From contig JAGFBZ010000814.1 of NCBI GenBank assembly GCA_018398805.1, forward strand, positions 1,426,001 to 1,490,000: DNA of 64,000 bases, written 5' to 3'. A program made the translations under genes and the position numbers. The notes under the pieces are model-generated. The model did not search any database. It was not told the origin of the DNA and was given only the letters and a program-made list of their open reading frames with translations. Positions 1 to 13,223 of this stretch are shown piece after piece; position 1 is the first letter of the stretch, and every line of letters starts with the position of its first letter. Source of the DNA: Hirundichthys speculiger (lineage: Eukaryota > Chordata > Actinopteri > Beloniformes > Exocoetidae).

Positions 1-475
1 GAGATAAAGCAGTCCAGCAGCCAGACACAGAACAGTGAGCAGTGATGTTGGCCTCCCACGCCTCTTCAACATCAACCAGGGACCACAACCACATCTACAG
101 GCTGGATGACAGTCGGTGCTGGTGTGTTGGGCCAGCAGACGTCCTCCAGTGCACTGGATATCCCTCCAGGCCTAACAAGGGCCATCCAGCCCGGCCAACT
201 CTCCCGCCGCCACAAGCCCAGACATGGCAACAAGCCTCACCCCCACACCCCAGAGGCAACAGAAAGGAGGAGTGGCCCACAATTCAGGAAGGCACCAGCT
301 TGCACTACCGGAACATACCAAGCCGTGGGTACGGTACGAAGGCAGGGGAAGGGTGACACCGCCTGCCCTCCCAACCGCTCCACCACCCCACAAAGGGCAA
401 GGCACATGACCCTCAGCCCCAAAGGACACAGAGTGAAAGCACTCACAGAACCCAAGGCTTGTTGATATAAGATTT
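1..475. repeat. GC-richer interspersed-repeat-like block
   Basis: This block is clearly richer in C, G and CA/CC dinucleotides than the AT-rich DNA to its right. Several overlapping short open frames exist on both strands, which is what base composition alone would give. It ends just before a TTA/TAA simple repeat, as the tail of a retroposed element might. I recognise no family and no protein motif. It lies in the last visible intron of vps33a, on the side where the missing final exon should be, but I could not find that exon here. Calling it a mobile-element fragment is inference. Confidence 0.3.
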
Positions 476-480
476 TGAGG

Positions 481-510
481 TAATAATATTATTATTATTA
501 TTATTATTAC
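481..510. repeat. TTA/TAA microsatellite
   Basis: A run of ATT/TAA triplets follows the GC-richer block. It may be the simple tail of a retroposed element or an independent microsatellite. Confidence 0.7.
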
Positions 511-849
511 CGGCTTTCTTTCCTGGTTTGAGCTGTTTTCAGACTTTATTTTTAATGTTTCACAATACTTTAAGATTATAGCTTGTTGTTTGAAATTTGC
601 ACGTCTAGATCCACATTTCTGATTGGTTCCCAGGTGTCACCATTGCTCCTTTTACACAAATGTTAGCATATCCAGCATTCAAAAACCTAAATTCATTAAC
701 TATTAATGAAGCTCATAACCAGTGCCATGACAACACTTGACTCAAAAATCATTGTAAATTCTTGCTTCGTTAGCCAAATGAGTAAAAGGTATCCCAGATA
801 TGATAGATGCACTTCATACTGCCAGCACCGACTGTGCAATTATCCTTAC

Positions 850-3800
850 GTTTCTTATGAAGTCCAGATGGAAGCTGTTGTCTCTCCTCAAAATGTGGGC
901 CTGGGAGCATCTTCAACACCTCTTCGATGCTCCGCCACCCAGGCCTCGCTAACACCTGAGTCAGTCGGATGCTTAGTGGAGCATAGCCGCTGTACACGTA
1001 TGAGATGTCATTGGGGTTCTGGGGAAAATCAAAGGAAAATAAGTCCACACACAAAAAATTTAAGGCCTGCCCAAAAAAACTCCAAGAGTTTGAATTTCAA
1101 AGTTCCTTTCCAATTCAAAAATCTCATACCTGCTCGTTGGCATCCTCCATCCACAGTTTAAGGGTTTTTCTAATAGTGGGGTAGTTATTCCTTGAGCTTG
1201 TCTGTGCCTTCAAAAGAACTGCCTTCTCCAGGTTGTTCAGTGTCAGTATGTGTTCATAGCCATAGGTCTCAACAAAGACAGAGGAAAAAGGAAATATTAA
1301 AAAAAAAAAAAAAAAACAAAAACAAAACAGTCTTCTGTCACTTTTCATTTTTCTTTTCGCATTAGTGAATAAAGCTTAAAAATCCTAACAGTATTGAGGA
1401 TTTGAGCATTGTTTTTGCTCTACCTGGAGTATTTCCCGCTTATAATAGTCCAACACTTTCTGCTTGAGGCCATTGTTGCAGACTGACTGCATACACACCA
1501 AACGTAGAATCTTGATCAGTGGATCCTTCTGAGCAATGCAGTCTTCTATGTATGTGTTCACCTGTATAATGAAGTTATTATAAGTTTCAGTGGACCATGG
1601 TTCAAAGCTGTGAATCAAATTATCTTTTTCATCATAGCTTAGAGTTAGACAATCTTTTGGAAACAAGATGCGGAGTACCTTGTCTGTGTCGACACCCGTC
1701 ATAAACTCCTGCTCCACTGTTAGGTTGTCAAAGAAGGCCTCAGATGCTGAAAATGGAGACATCAGATTTGATTACATTACAACAAAAATAGATGACACCT
1801 TTAACAGGAAAAAAAATATGGAGTTCTGTAGCCACTAATGGTAATGGATAAATTCAAGTAGAAAAAAAGGAGATCCAGTTCAGTTCTAGGGTTTGATGTA
1901 TCATGACAAACTTATTTAAAAGATAAGCAAACAAATAAATTAATGAATAAACAAACAAATGAATCAATGAATGAATGAAAAATAATCAGATTTTTTGTCA
2001 GGTCTAGAAATTTTGTAAAAATAATCTCCCATTAATAATTGAGAAACTCCACTGTTGTAATTCATGTAACAAAGACCAAGATAAAATGCAGTTATTGTAA
2101 AACACCCAATGATTAAACAGCTTTTTGCAGGATGTATTCGGTTTCTGTATGACAATATCCATCTCTCACACTGCTGTGGAGGAAGTCCTAAAATGTTGCT
2201 TGTCAACAGTGCTTTATAAATAGTTGTCTTAAGGTCCCACCAAAGGATTTCAGTTGGGAGGAGGTTTAGACTTTGACAGTACCACTGCTGTTTTCAACTG
2301 CAATTAGTTTGTACTGGTTTGCTTAGTCTGAATTTCTAAAAATGTATTATTGTTTGTACAGATAGAACTTTACAAATAAAATCTGTGCTGCCATATTTCT
2401 TTTAAAGGGAAGATGAAACCACTCCAAACAAACTATACTTTTACAGTGCCAGCAGCCTCGCTGTGAGCAGAATGTATTAAGTAACTTTGACTCGTTTTTT
2501 GCATGCTACATAGATCAAAACACAGACATTGTCAATGCTTCATCATACTTTGCTTTTATTAACTCAGCAGTTGCTGTTAACATGTAGTTTTAATAGGCTG
2601 GTATCTCAGACTCTATTTCTATCACATTGTTGTATCTGACAACAGAGCTGACTTTCTAAAAGATGTATTTATATTAAAATGTGTTATGAGAGCAGAGGTA
2701 GAAGAGAGGAAAACAGATGTCGATGAATCCAAATTAATTAGTTAAACTGAAATGAACTGAATTAATTAATACTGAATGAATCCCTGGCGGTAAATTATTT
2801 AAGTGCTACTGCTGATATTATAATAGTAAAAAACTATAAAGATGTATGCTCTAAATTGACATTCTCTCTGGAAACAAAGCGGAGTAACTTTTTGGATGAG
2901 TGTTACAGTTCATCTAAGGTTGTTATTATCTAATATCAAGATCTAATAAGGACCATATGATTCTGTTTTATAATGTGATGATAAGTAAAACTTTAGATAT
3001 GCAAAAAAAAATGTGCTTTCCTTTTTTCACATGACTTTATAATGCTTTTTAAACATGATTAATACCTGATGAAACATATTTGTTAGGGAATCATTTTAAT
3101 GTTATAATTTCTATTATGATTAGATCCCCCCCCCCCCAAGTTAGTGGATGATTTTTGTTTTTATGTTTAAAAAAAAAAAAAAAAAGGTTAATTTTAGATT
3201 TACACAAGATTGAATAAAGATCTGTAAAGAGGAAACAAAAAAAGACCTTTGAGGGAACATTATAAACTACATACTGGTTATGTCCTTAATCAGCTCAGCA
3301 ATAGAAGTGTGGTTTGCCAGTGAGCTTCGTGCTGCCTGCATGTGTGGCAACTGAGACACAAACTGTTTTATTTCTCCAACTGTTTTAGCATTGTGACGTT
3401 CCTGAAAGACAAAAAGGAATGGTTAGTAAAACAGCACTTAAAAGAACAGAATCCATTACAACAAAAAGTCTATAAAAACAAAAAGAGAACAGCACATGCT
3501 TACACCAAAAGACAGGGCACTAGAGACTACTTTATCTAAGACAAATTAATAAGCCATCAGTTTTATCAATAAAACAATTCACATAACAGAGAATAAACCA
3601 ATCCGATTTGAAGTCGATCTAAATAAATAATAAATAAACTTGTATAAATTTGTGTTTAATATTGTGATGAATATACACAAGTGTTCTGATGTGAAGACAG
3701 AGCAGTAACATGTTTTGCCTTCTTAAACATTCTGCTTGAATAATTAGTACTCTGTTTTATCTCTATGTCACTGTTATCTCTTTATAACCCTTCACCACAG

Positions 3801-6350
3801 AACACGACAGAAATTAGAATAAGTTCAGATCAACAGTGATGTCTAGATGCAATCTGACTGGGCTCACTGAAATCCCCAAGCATTTTAACTACATTTTGAA
3901 ATATTTGTCAAAGTTAGAGAACACTAAACGGGAAACACGTTTCAGCAGTAAGTACTGCAAAGTTTGAACAAGACCAACCTCAAAGGCAGCAGATATAATT
4001 TTGGCCTTTTTGCTTAGAGCTGCACCAACAGCATTGAAATTTTTGTCCCGGATCTCTGCATACAGCTCTTCTGCTGAGTTGAGCTGCAACTTCTTAGGCT
4101 CTGTGGGTAAATCTTTACTAGCTTCACCTTGTTTCTTCTGTGCAAACTTCTCGGGAGGTAGTTTGACATATCCTGTGAGAGTGAGAATGAATATATAGCT
4201 GCTAGTAAGATCACAAGGAAATGGCTGCAGCAGTGCAGAAGAGACAACTAGACTGCAATAAAATATCAACTATGTACACGCTTTACTTCATACTCCACTG
4301 ATCAACACATAGAAAACCTATGTAAACGAAAATACAAAAGCAATTCATTATTACAAGACCAAAGGTCTCTTTGGATAAGAAAAAACAGGGGAGAACATGC
4401 TAATATGAAATACAGTAATAAGGAAAATGATGTATTCTGACCATTAGTTATTCCATAGATCTCATCAATGAGACCCTCATAGGTGAGTTGTGTAGCCAAA
4501 GGGGTTAGCATGTCAACATTACGGTCCAGGAGGAGAAGAGTATCAAACACTGGCAGAATCTGATTCTGAGTGCCGGCAAACTCCCTCTTCATCCGCAACA
4601 TCATATTGGCAACGTGCTGAAAATCAGCAGATTTTTTTTTTTTTTTATTAGAAAAATGAATCTTCTGTCCATGTGCAATCTCACATTGATCAGTTCTGAA
4701 ATACTCACCCGGGCACAGTCTCCTTTCCCATAGATCTGTGGAATGGTACCATAAAGTGCTTGTAAAGTCATGAGGCCTTTGGCTGTGTGGTACAGGCTTG
4801 TTTGGTCATTTTCCAGATAGCACTCCTAAATGAGACAAGAAATAAGGGTAAAAATAGATTTATTTGAAAGTTATAGACTTAATCTCTTAATCTGGATGAG
4901 GTGGGAAATTACACACATTTCCTTTAGTGGAGCTCACAAATGATCATTGTGTTATCATAATATACTGCCTGAATTATTTTGAATTTGAAATGAAAAAGTC
5001 AGTATAAGAATACATAGATCAGTTATTTTAGAGCTGCAGAGTAGGTGTCACACATCACTCAGCCACAGCGTTAAGAGAATAACATTGATCATTGCATTAC
5101 AATGCAATGTTCTGGTAAGAAAAAGAAGATCTACTGCCAACAACATGGTGCCAGAATTTACAGGTCACCCACAAAGATCCCTCATCTGTGCCTTGGATAG
5201 GTCACAGACATTTTACTGGCACAAGGTGGCGGTACGCAACCTTTGGCAGGTGGCTATAACTTTGGGGCCAAAGAATGTATACAGCAGATGTACTTTATGA
5301 ACTCACCCTGAAAGCACTTTCATACTCCATGGAGAGAAGGTCACCGTCAAAAGGAATCAGGTCGAGAATGTACTCATCAATGTTGATAAAAGAGCCCAGC
5401 ACGCCCTGCTCTTTCAGCCGCTGTTCACACAGCATGCTCCGCCGAGGCACAAACAAAATGTGGAAGTCTCGTGCTGAATGCATCTTATCCTCACTAAAAG
5501 GTGCACAGCACAGGACATACATTTTACACACTATCAACATATTTGCAAAATGAGAGCTGGGGAATAGCTTATATCACTGTTTGACACCTGAATACATTCT
5601 CAGCAATGATGTCCATAAGCTCCAGCCTTGGACGGACAAAAAAGATGATGTTTTTGACATCAGCAGAGGGGAGCCTGCCATTCTTGAGGGTAAACATCTT
5701 TTCCACTTCATGTTCCTAAAATACATAGTAATAATTGTAAGTAATGAATGTAATTGTCAATTATAAATCGAAGACTAAGTGCATCATCTATAATGAAAAA
5801 ACACATTTACTTAAATTTGTCATTTGGATATTTTAGGTTTCTATATATTCATTTTGCATAGAAAGCATTTACCTTCAGCAGGGAGTACTGAGCTATCAGC
5901 CCAAAAGGTCCGGTCAGATACTCATCCCAAACTATGGCCTGGAGAGTAACAGCACATTACGTCCATATATTTAAAGTCAACTGTATGCATAAATGTTAGG
6001 ATTGGCTATTAACTTATACTTATTAAATTTAACTCATTTGCAGCGGGAAAACAAAGGCAGAGAGGCATGCAGCTATGCTGGATTAACTGCTTCAGTAAAT
6101 ATGAATATCTCGACATAATCTGTTGAGTAATGTTGACATGTTTCTGAAAACAGTGATGCTGAGGAGACTCCATGAACGACGCTATACGCTATTTTAGTTG
6201 TTGGTTTCTTTCTGCCTTCATGCACATATGTATACGTGACTTTATTACCTTGCTTCCTGCGCATTTGTCCAAGAACTCTCGAAGCTCTTTTCGAGCCGCT
6301 TCTCTCAATATGTTTAAATTTACTCGTCCATACGATAGATGGGCAGCCAT
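850..6350 (-). CDS. vps33a: vps33a: HOPS/CORVET subunit VPS33A, 12 exons, C-terminus outside window
   Basis: VPS33A is the Sec1/Munc18-family subunit of the HOPS and CORVET complexes. It binds SNARE bundles and promotes late endosome, autophagosome and lysosome fusion. Coding exons, in gene order on the minus strand: 6249-6350, 5873-5938, 5588-5715, 5307-5493, 4709-4825, 4442-4616, 3979-4172, 3275-3401, 1679-1746, 1424-1561, 1130-1267, 850-1018. All junctions have GT donors and AG acceptors, and all phases agree. They encode 536 residues and one base of the next codon. The start is ATG at 6350 ([12 protein letters not shown]). Recognisable family segments include [32 protein letters not shown] and GYAPLSIR. 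Human VPS33A has about 596 residues, so roughly 60 C-terminal residues are missing. Exon 850-1018 ends with a clean GTAAGG donor, so the last exon must lie left of base 1. The frame is intact throughout. The paralogue VPS33B is less likely, because the matched segments are those of VPS33A. Confidence 0.93.
1747..3274. other. vps33a intron, no gene seen
   Basis: This is the largest vps33a intron seen complete. It is AT-rich, with an AATG/AATA-type simple repeat near 1930-1980, a C homopolymer near 3127-3138 and an A homopolymer near 3168-3185. I saw no exon or recognisable transposon. The open frame at 1964-2206 on the minus strand resembles nothing I know. Confidence 0.6.
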
Positions 6351-6420
6351 TTTTCCTCACCAGCGACACACCAAATCATGTGACTTCAACTGTGAAGTGT
6401 CCATCACGTGACCAAAGACG
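6351..6420 (-). promoter_or_regulatory. vps33a proximal promoter with E-box/CLEAR-like sites
   Basis: Two palindromic E-box-like octamers lie directly upstream of the vps33a ATG: TCATGTGA at 6376-6383 and TCACGTGA at 6404-6411. Read on the gene's strand the second extends to GTCACGTGA, nine bases of the CLEAR consensus GTCACGTGAC, which TFEB/TFE3/MITF factors bind in lysosomal gene promoters. VPS33A is a lysosomal fusion factor, so the site fits its job. The transcription start is not known, so promoter versus 5' untranslated position is inference. Confidence 0.6.
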
Positions 6421-7423
6421 CTATAGCAACAAGATAGTTCACATCACGATAAAAGTATGGAAAAATATATAAACGCAGTAAACAAAACAATTATTTGCCA
6501 CCGTAGTGTGGATGTTTCATATGCGTGTGTCTGCACCATGTTCCATGGATCTAAAATCGTAACAAATAAAGGTGATGATTGATAATTATCCAGCTTTGGC
6601 ATTCAGCTGCTCATTTTTGTCACAGTTGGCAAGTTCAAATTAACTACTGCATAAAGTATACGACTCAGACAGCTTTGCTTAGCTCTCACAACAAAGTAAA
6701 TATCTGTGGTATTACAATTTATTATGAAGTGTATTATGAAGTAGTATAGGTATGAAGTATAAAGACCTAAGCAGCAAACAACACAGTTTTCCTTTTGCTC
6801 TGCGGAGTCGTCTTGTGGGTACAAACAAGGAAGTACGCAGTGTTATTTATCTTGTTCCGCATGCAGTCTTTTCTTGTGTAGGTGTGGCAAATCTACACCG
6901 AAACGAGATTTCCTAAGTAGTTAAAAACTAATTATTTAAACGGTTAATATGTTTACGTCCTGCTATAGAGGTTTCAGTCTAGGTACAATAAAAAAAATAT
7001 TATTATGCAAAAGCAAAATGGCATACCCCATCCCTGCCTGTGGTGCAATAAATACTTGATCCATTTGATGGCGCAATGTATCCGCTGTACAATACAGCCC
7101 TGTACACTCTTGTGATCGAGGCACTTGTATTCTCTTCTGTTGCATTTTCAACCACCGAAGTACAATAATAATAATAATAATCATCATCATCATAAAACCA
7201 CGAGAAACGAAGAAGGAAAGTTTCAGCAACTGTTATCGTCTGAAAGGTTTGTGTTTTCTGATGAAACGTGGATGATTTTTCATTATTTATAGAAATGAGA
7301 TATTAAAAAAATAAAAACCAGATAAAATATAATTATTGATTAAATTCAGGTAAAAAGTAACAAAACAAAAAACAAACAAACAAACAAACAAAAAAAAATG
7401 CCAATTAACCCCCCCCCCCCCCC

Positions 7424-7454
<31 letters not shown>

Positions 7455-7639
7455 ATGCGATGGTTCCTTATTAAAAGGGCTTGAAGCGTGTTAATAAAAT
7501 CGGAACAGCCAATGAGCTTACGCAGACATGTAAAAATGACCGATTTCTCAATCGAACTGTCTGGATGATGAGATAAATTTAGACACTTAAAGACAGAGAA
7601 AACTGGATCAGGTGATAACTGCCCACTTGAGCATCAGTG
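6421..7639. other. vps33a-rph3a intergenic region
   Basis: This is AT-rich sequence between the divergent vps33a and rph3a genes. It holds an ATA/ATC triplet repeat at about 7165-7193 and a striking C-run followed by an A-run at about 7409-7451. I see no gene. Promoter elements for rph3a are probably in its right part, but no TATA box or other motif stands out. Confidence 0.5.
7409..7451. repeat. poly(C)-poly(A) homopolymer junction
   Basis: About 15 C residues pass directly into about 28 A residues, preceded by AAAC repeats. It is low-complexity DNA and hard to sequence accurately. Confidence 0.85.
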
Positions 7640-7939
7640 TTTTTTTCACTTCAGATCCAGGGGTTTCCTTCCCACGGTACCAAGGGCTTTCCATCTTCCA
7701 CGCAGAATAGAAGACCAGTTCCCACGCAGTGTGGTGAACCGCTCTGCCTCAAGTAACAGACAACTCGCGCAGACCCAGAGAGAAAGAAACGGGAAGCACG
7801 GGCTTTGGTGACAGGTTCAATCCGCATTGACCAACTCTGTGGCAGGATCCAGGCGCTGCACACACATCTAGTCCGCATCATTCCCTGACAGCACCCCAAG
7901 AGAGAGGAGAGAAGGAGAGAGGCAGGGCTGGATTCTCAG
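7640..7939 (+). other. rph3a: candidate untranslated first exon of rph3a
   Basis: The first coding exon of rph3a begins at a spliced acceptor with only 22 bases before the ATG, so an upstream untranslated exon is required. This GC-richer stretch ends in a purine-rich segment and a consensus donor (CTCAG followed by GTAGGC at 7940). It is the best candidate seen between vps33a and the first coding exon. The left boundary is arbitrary. Transcript data could move the exon or add others. Confidence 0.4.
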
Positions 7940-10900
7940 GTAGGCACAAAGATCTGCTACGATGCTTTTTTTCTTTTTTTTTTTCTTTTTTAAATTTTCT
8001 CCCTGATATTGCTTTGAGGTTACTGCGTTTGGCCGGTGACTCAGTGCATTATAATTGTCTCATAACCAAGTTGAATGAATGCAGCCCTTCATTCACAAGA
8101 GAGGGGGACTGTGAATCATCTCTGAGGAGGGAACCTATTTCATAGCCTTTATTAATTTGATGGAGCACATTTCATTGTTTTTATGAGCCAGTTACTGATT
8201 CATTTGAGTGAAAATGGAAGGTTGTAGAATGGGTGCAACACACTCAGTATGCATGAAGCCACTGCTGATAAACCTGAATAAATCTGATGTACCAATAATT
8301 TAAATGACTGTTTGATTAATTATCTTGTTTTAAGGAAAAAAAAACAGTCAAGCCAAATGATATTGCCCTCTTTTTTGGACTTTGTGCTGATTTACTATGA
8401 TATGTTGTAATTTTATGATTATGGACTCAGTTTATTCATTGATGACCGAAGAATATAACTCCTGGTCTAGTACTTTACCTCTTAATGCTCACCAAGATTG
8501 TTTGAAACAAGACCAGGGAACGGTTACACTTCTGTGACAATTGTGCTTGTTGAACATCTGCTACAAGACAGCAGACCTGGCCAGTTATTTGGTAGATTGT
8601 GTGAACGCAGTCCCAGGGCGTTGCTGCAGGATTTTTTTCTTTTCTTTTTTTTTTAAAGCATACTCTTGATGTGCCTGCAGAGCTTGAGGGAAAATGTCAG
8701 TAATGCCTCCAAATGCTGATGTGGGCAGGGCAGCTCTCAGCTCCAGCTGTGCCTCTTGACAGGTGATTCAGTTGCTTACAGTTGTGACATTATCAAGTGT
8801 CCTGCATTTGTTACACTTAGAGGGTATTAAATACTGCTGGTTAATTGCATTGGGTGTTATTATGTATATGTATTAAAAAAAGAAGAGGGAATAAAAATAA
8901 GATGATAGTTCTACTATCTCCAACTCCTCCTACAGACCTGAGGCATGAGGATTAAATGGGGGAGGGGAGAAAAGACTGAATGAACAGTCAGTGAGATATC
9001 TGCAGCTGCCTGCTTTCACAAGAGCAGCCACAGTATAGTGATTGGACGACACCCCTTATGCTGTTACCCCCTCTCGCGATGTATTTCTTTGTGTCAGTAG
9101 TAGCATATTGTTTGTCATGGACAGGAGGAAAGAGGGAAAGAAGAAGACAGTTATATCAGATTTTGTCACATGAAACAAGTGAAAAGGAGTCACAGAGAAC
9201 ACTGATGTTTAGGGAGATATGAAAAAAAAAAAAATTGGAGGAATGAAGTAAGTGCTTTGCACACTAACTGCATTATTTAAAGCCCGAGGATGCGAGGCGA
9301 CCATTCCCATAATCCCATCTCTTCAGCCCATTTTCCTCACTACACATCCTGTCTTTTCAACTACGTTGGCTGCAGCTGACCTCTTCTGCATGAGATTTAA
9401 TATTTGACACAGGTACTGTGAACGTGCAGTACGGTCGACAAACGCCACACATGAACGCACACAAAGAGCTTAATCAGTCTGATTCTTGTCTTCTGATTTT
9501 GCTGTTACCATGGCCACAGTTGGTAAAGGTGCATGACTCTATGTTCTTCTGTGCTTTTCACAATCGCTACATGGAGCTTGAATCGTAATCCATACGTAAT
9601 AGTCTAAATATCTGCAGGTTTTTTTTTTTTTTAAATGCTTCACAGGAGATACATTCTCCTGCCAGCCGTGGCCAAGCTTCAGAAGGGAGTGGCTTCTTCT
9701 TCAAATTCTTATCAGCGGTGGATGAGAATCGATTCACAAGCCTCTCTGATGCTGGTGATTAGATCTGCCTTAGCAGTGTGGCATATTGGAACAGACGAAG
9801 GTAATTAATATGGCCTTTAAACAAAGTTCTCCCAAAAAAGCAAAGAGTTAAACCTTTAAAATAAAAAACAAAAAAAAGGAACTGGGCTGCATTTATAACA
9901 CCATTTATGGCACCAGTCCATCTATGAGCAAATGTTTCAATTTTTCACTATAGTTTTTCATTTATATTTAGCTGATCACAATAACATGTGCAGATTTTCA
10001 TCGCTGCGTTGAGGCTTAGAGTGATGGCTAGACAAATACACTTTACATCTTAAGTCATGTTGCTGAGCTTCTCGACAATGGTTTTTATCTCATAACAGCA
10101 CCTAAGCATTTCCACAGTTCTACTGTCTATCAGCCAGAACAGTTTTCTAACTGTGAACTTTTAAAAACACCCTAGGGTGTTGTACAAGCTAGTTTATCAG
10201 TGGGACAGGATGGAGAGTCAGATTTCCTGCAGCTAAAACGTGCCAGCAGCAGACAAATATAGAGACAGAATCATGGCCATCCTAATGCAAGACTGGGATT
10301 TTACTTGTTCCTTTATATATTGTAACCTATGTATTTTTATCTCTACAGAACAACAGCTGCAGGTTTCTTTAAGTAACCGAAACACAGATGCAGTGTGTCT
10401 TTACGACCGACCTCTGCTGCACTGATCTAATGCCTTTGTCTGGTGGCACTCGTTCCCTGAGATAAAATGGGAAGAAATTGAAAGAACATGACTGACCAAT
10501 GCATCAGCGGCTAATTCTCAGTCCCACCTCTTACTTCTGGGGCACACAGGGATGAATCACCATCAGCCTGGCAAATTTCAGACTGGCTACAGGCTCTTGC
10601 TGGAGTGCACACTAGAATGTTAGTTCAGGGCTCTATGTCCTTTAGCTTTTTTCCAGACATGCTGTGGTTCAAAAGGAATGCTAAAACAAAGTAGTCTTAT
10701 TACATAAAAATTTGTCACAGATGATGTACATCGGGATATTTTGGGTTTTTTTCCCCTATAAATTCAAGTCTGATTGATAGAAAATTCAATATATAATGTC
10801 TTGGTTTGAGAAATAAATAAATCTCAGCATCCACCCTATGTAGGTCTGCTGAACAGAGCCAACATTTAGAGCAGGGGAACAGCACGGTGGCTTGTTGGTC

Positions 10901-12533
10901 AGTAGTCCTTCCTGTTTGTTCTCCAGCAAAGCGGGACCTGGATCCATGCCTGCTCAGAGAATGTGTGTATGTAAAACATTACGACGGTCTCATACAGTAT
11001 TTGAGAGGTGAAGAGTCCTCACAGATGGTTCCACAGATGGTCCCCGTCAACGCCATTGTCTGGACAAAATCTTGGATAATTTGTCAATGTCACAGATCTA
11101 AACAGATTTACATCCCGACTGTTTCCCAAAACAGAGTTTCCTCAATCTGTCTAATGTCAGTTTTGCTGTTCGCTGCGAAAGGTGTGTAATAGTGCCTTAA
11201 AGAAGGAACTTGCACAGACTGAAAGGCAATGTGGCTAAGAGTCGTAAATAATTAAAATATGCTGAGTGATATATTTTGCAGTAGAGCGCTTCGTGTGCTG
11301 CAGTGCTTTACAATATTGCTCAAGTCCAAGCCTCAGTTTGTTGCCACGTTGGCATCTCACCATCTTCTTGGAGGATGGATGGAGTTGTGCCATGCAACTT
11401 GGAGGTGGGTGGATTCCTCGTGCGTGTTGGTGCTTCCTATCCTGCTTCCTCACTAACTCTCAGAGACTGAGAATTAGCGTAAGCAGTCAAAGCCTAAATC
11501 TTAAAAGCCTAAATTGTAAGGAACAGGTGTCTTTAGATCAAACCTGAGAAATTAATATCACATTTTAATGGTGCTTAAAACTGACATATGACATCAATTT
11601 ATGCAGTATGTTGACATAATGCTAACTTCAATTGCGTGGTGAGTTCACAGTGATATTACTACCGAACTGATGTTTAACAGGTATAAAGTTTACCCTGTTT
11701 GCCATTCAGGTTTCAGTATGTCAGCCCAAGAGGCTGACCGAAGAACAGGAATGATTGTACAAAATTACACTATGCAACTAACAGTTGTCATGACATTTCA
11801 AGAAAAATTAAATGTACTGTATGAACTAAATGGGGCGCCAGAGAAAAAGTCAGCGGACAGCTTAAATCATTAGGTTAGACTGGGAGCAATGAATACCCCC
11901 TAAAGGTGTTAAAATTCACCAAACAGATGTTGAGGAGGTCTAATAGATAAGTGGAAACTTTGATCCTGTTGAAACCATCAGTGTCTTTGATGGCCATCCA
12001 ACTAATAGGTGTTGAGATATTTTTATCTGGACCACAATTTTGGGCTACCTGACTGGTGGGAAAATATCTCCATCAAGGGATTTACATTGTTAAGTTAGCT
12101 TAAATCAGCCCCCCTGGATCCCAAACTGCAATCTGTAGCTCTATGATTCCATAATGAGATTGATCCAAATATATATGGCTCTTCTTCTTTACTCCGAGAT
12201 GCGAGTCTCTGTCCACACATCCTTTGCCTTGTCAGTAATATATTACGGTTAACGATTGACTCATATCTCTCTCAGTGGGGTACACTCCATTCATCCTTTA
12301 TACTACTTGTGTTTATAGTCTTGCCAGCTTTGTGAAGGTGCCACTTAGATGTCAGAACATTTTACTGTCTTAAAAAAGATAAAAGATCCAGTTCACAGCA
12401 ACTGATTGTACTTTTGAAAATAGACTATGTACTATGTGTGTGGTTAAATGGTCAAGGTTAAATGGCTCATGTTCTGTAGAAAATCTAAGTTAAGGTTTGT
12501 AGATGGTTAATACATGCTTTTGGTCCTCTAGTC
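7940..12533. other. rph3a: rph3a intron 1, left part
   Basis: This is intronic AT-rich sequence with poly(T) tracts near 7970-7992, 8640-8655 and 9618-9632. I see no coding exon, RNA gene or recognisable transposon. Short open frames (for example 10887-11189 and 11235-11547) overlap on both strands and show no family resemblance. Confidence 0.5.
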
Positions 12534-13042
12534 CAGGGGTCCCCAACCCCCGGTCCCCGGCCCGGTACCGGTCCGTGGGTCATTTGGTACTGGGCCGCAG
12601 AGAAAAAATAAATAAATAACTTCCATTATTACTGTTTGATTTATTATCCGAGTCTAAATGATGTTTTATTTTGAAAAATGACCAGATTCTCTCACTTCTT
12701 CTCACTTCAAGACCCGTGTCTTGGTCACGTGATACATTTACACCCCCAAGCTGGCAAAATGAGTTAAAAAACAAACGTCTTCGGAAAGTGTCTCTACATG
12801 GAGAGAATGTTACCGATGTTCTGTTGTCGGCGGGATGTTACGAGGATGCTTCTAATAAAGTTGAACGTGAAGACAACGCGGATTTACATTTATTATAATA
12901 TATAGAAAATACCACAGTTTTTATGCCGGTTGTATCATTTTATTTTGTTGTATTTATCTGCGACACATTTTACAGACCACTCCATGAAAATATTATCTGA
13001 CATTAAACTGGTCCATGGCGCAAAAATGGTTGAAGACAACTG
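12534..13042. mobile_element. old non-autonomous hAT-like transposon
   Basis: The left end begins CAGGGGTCCCCAACC and runs into a GC-rich stretch of CCGG/GGTACCGG steps. The right end carries a diverged inverted copy (GGTTGAAGACAACTG). This CAGGGGTCCCCAACC end is widespread in hAT-type elements. The flanking bases no longer form a clear 8-bp target duplication, so the copy is old. The short open frames inside it on both strands are not recognisable transposase. Confidence 0.65.
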
Positions 13043-13223
13043 CTTAATTTTCCGGAAGTGGGTGCTTGATTTTCAAATTTGTGACTCTGTTGTCTAGAAT
13101 TAGAAAGAATATAAGCATTGCAGTCAGAGGTTGTGTTGTACAGTCTTACTGAATTTCAAAGTATATTACTGTATATCAAACTGAGCAGTTAATGCTTAGT
13201 ATACTCCAAAATGGAATTAAAAA

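Noticed and set aside
706..1161. Plus-strand open frames over the vps33a exons
   Set aside because: They are shadows of minus-strand exons 850-1018 and 1130-1267.
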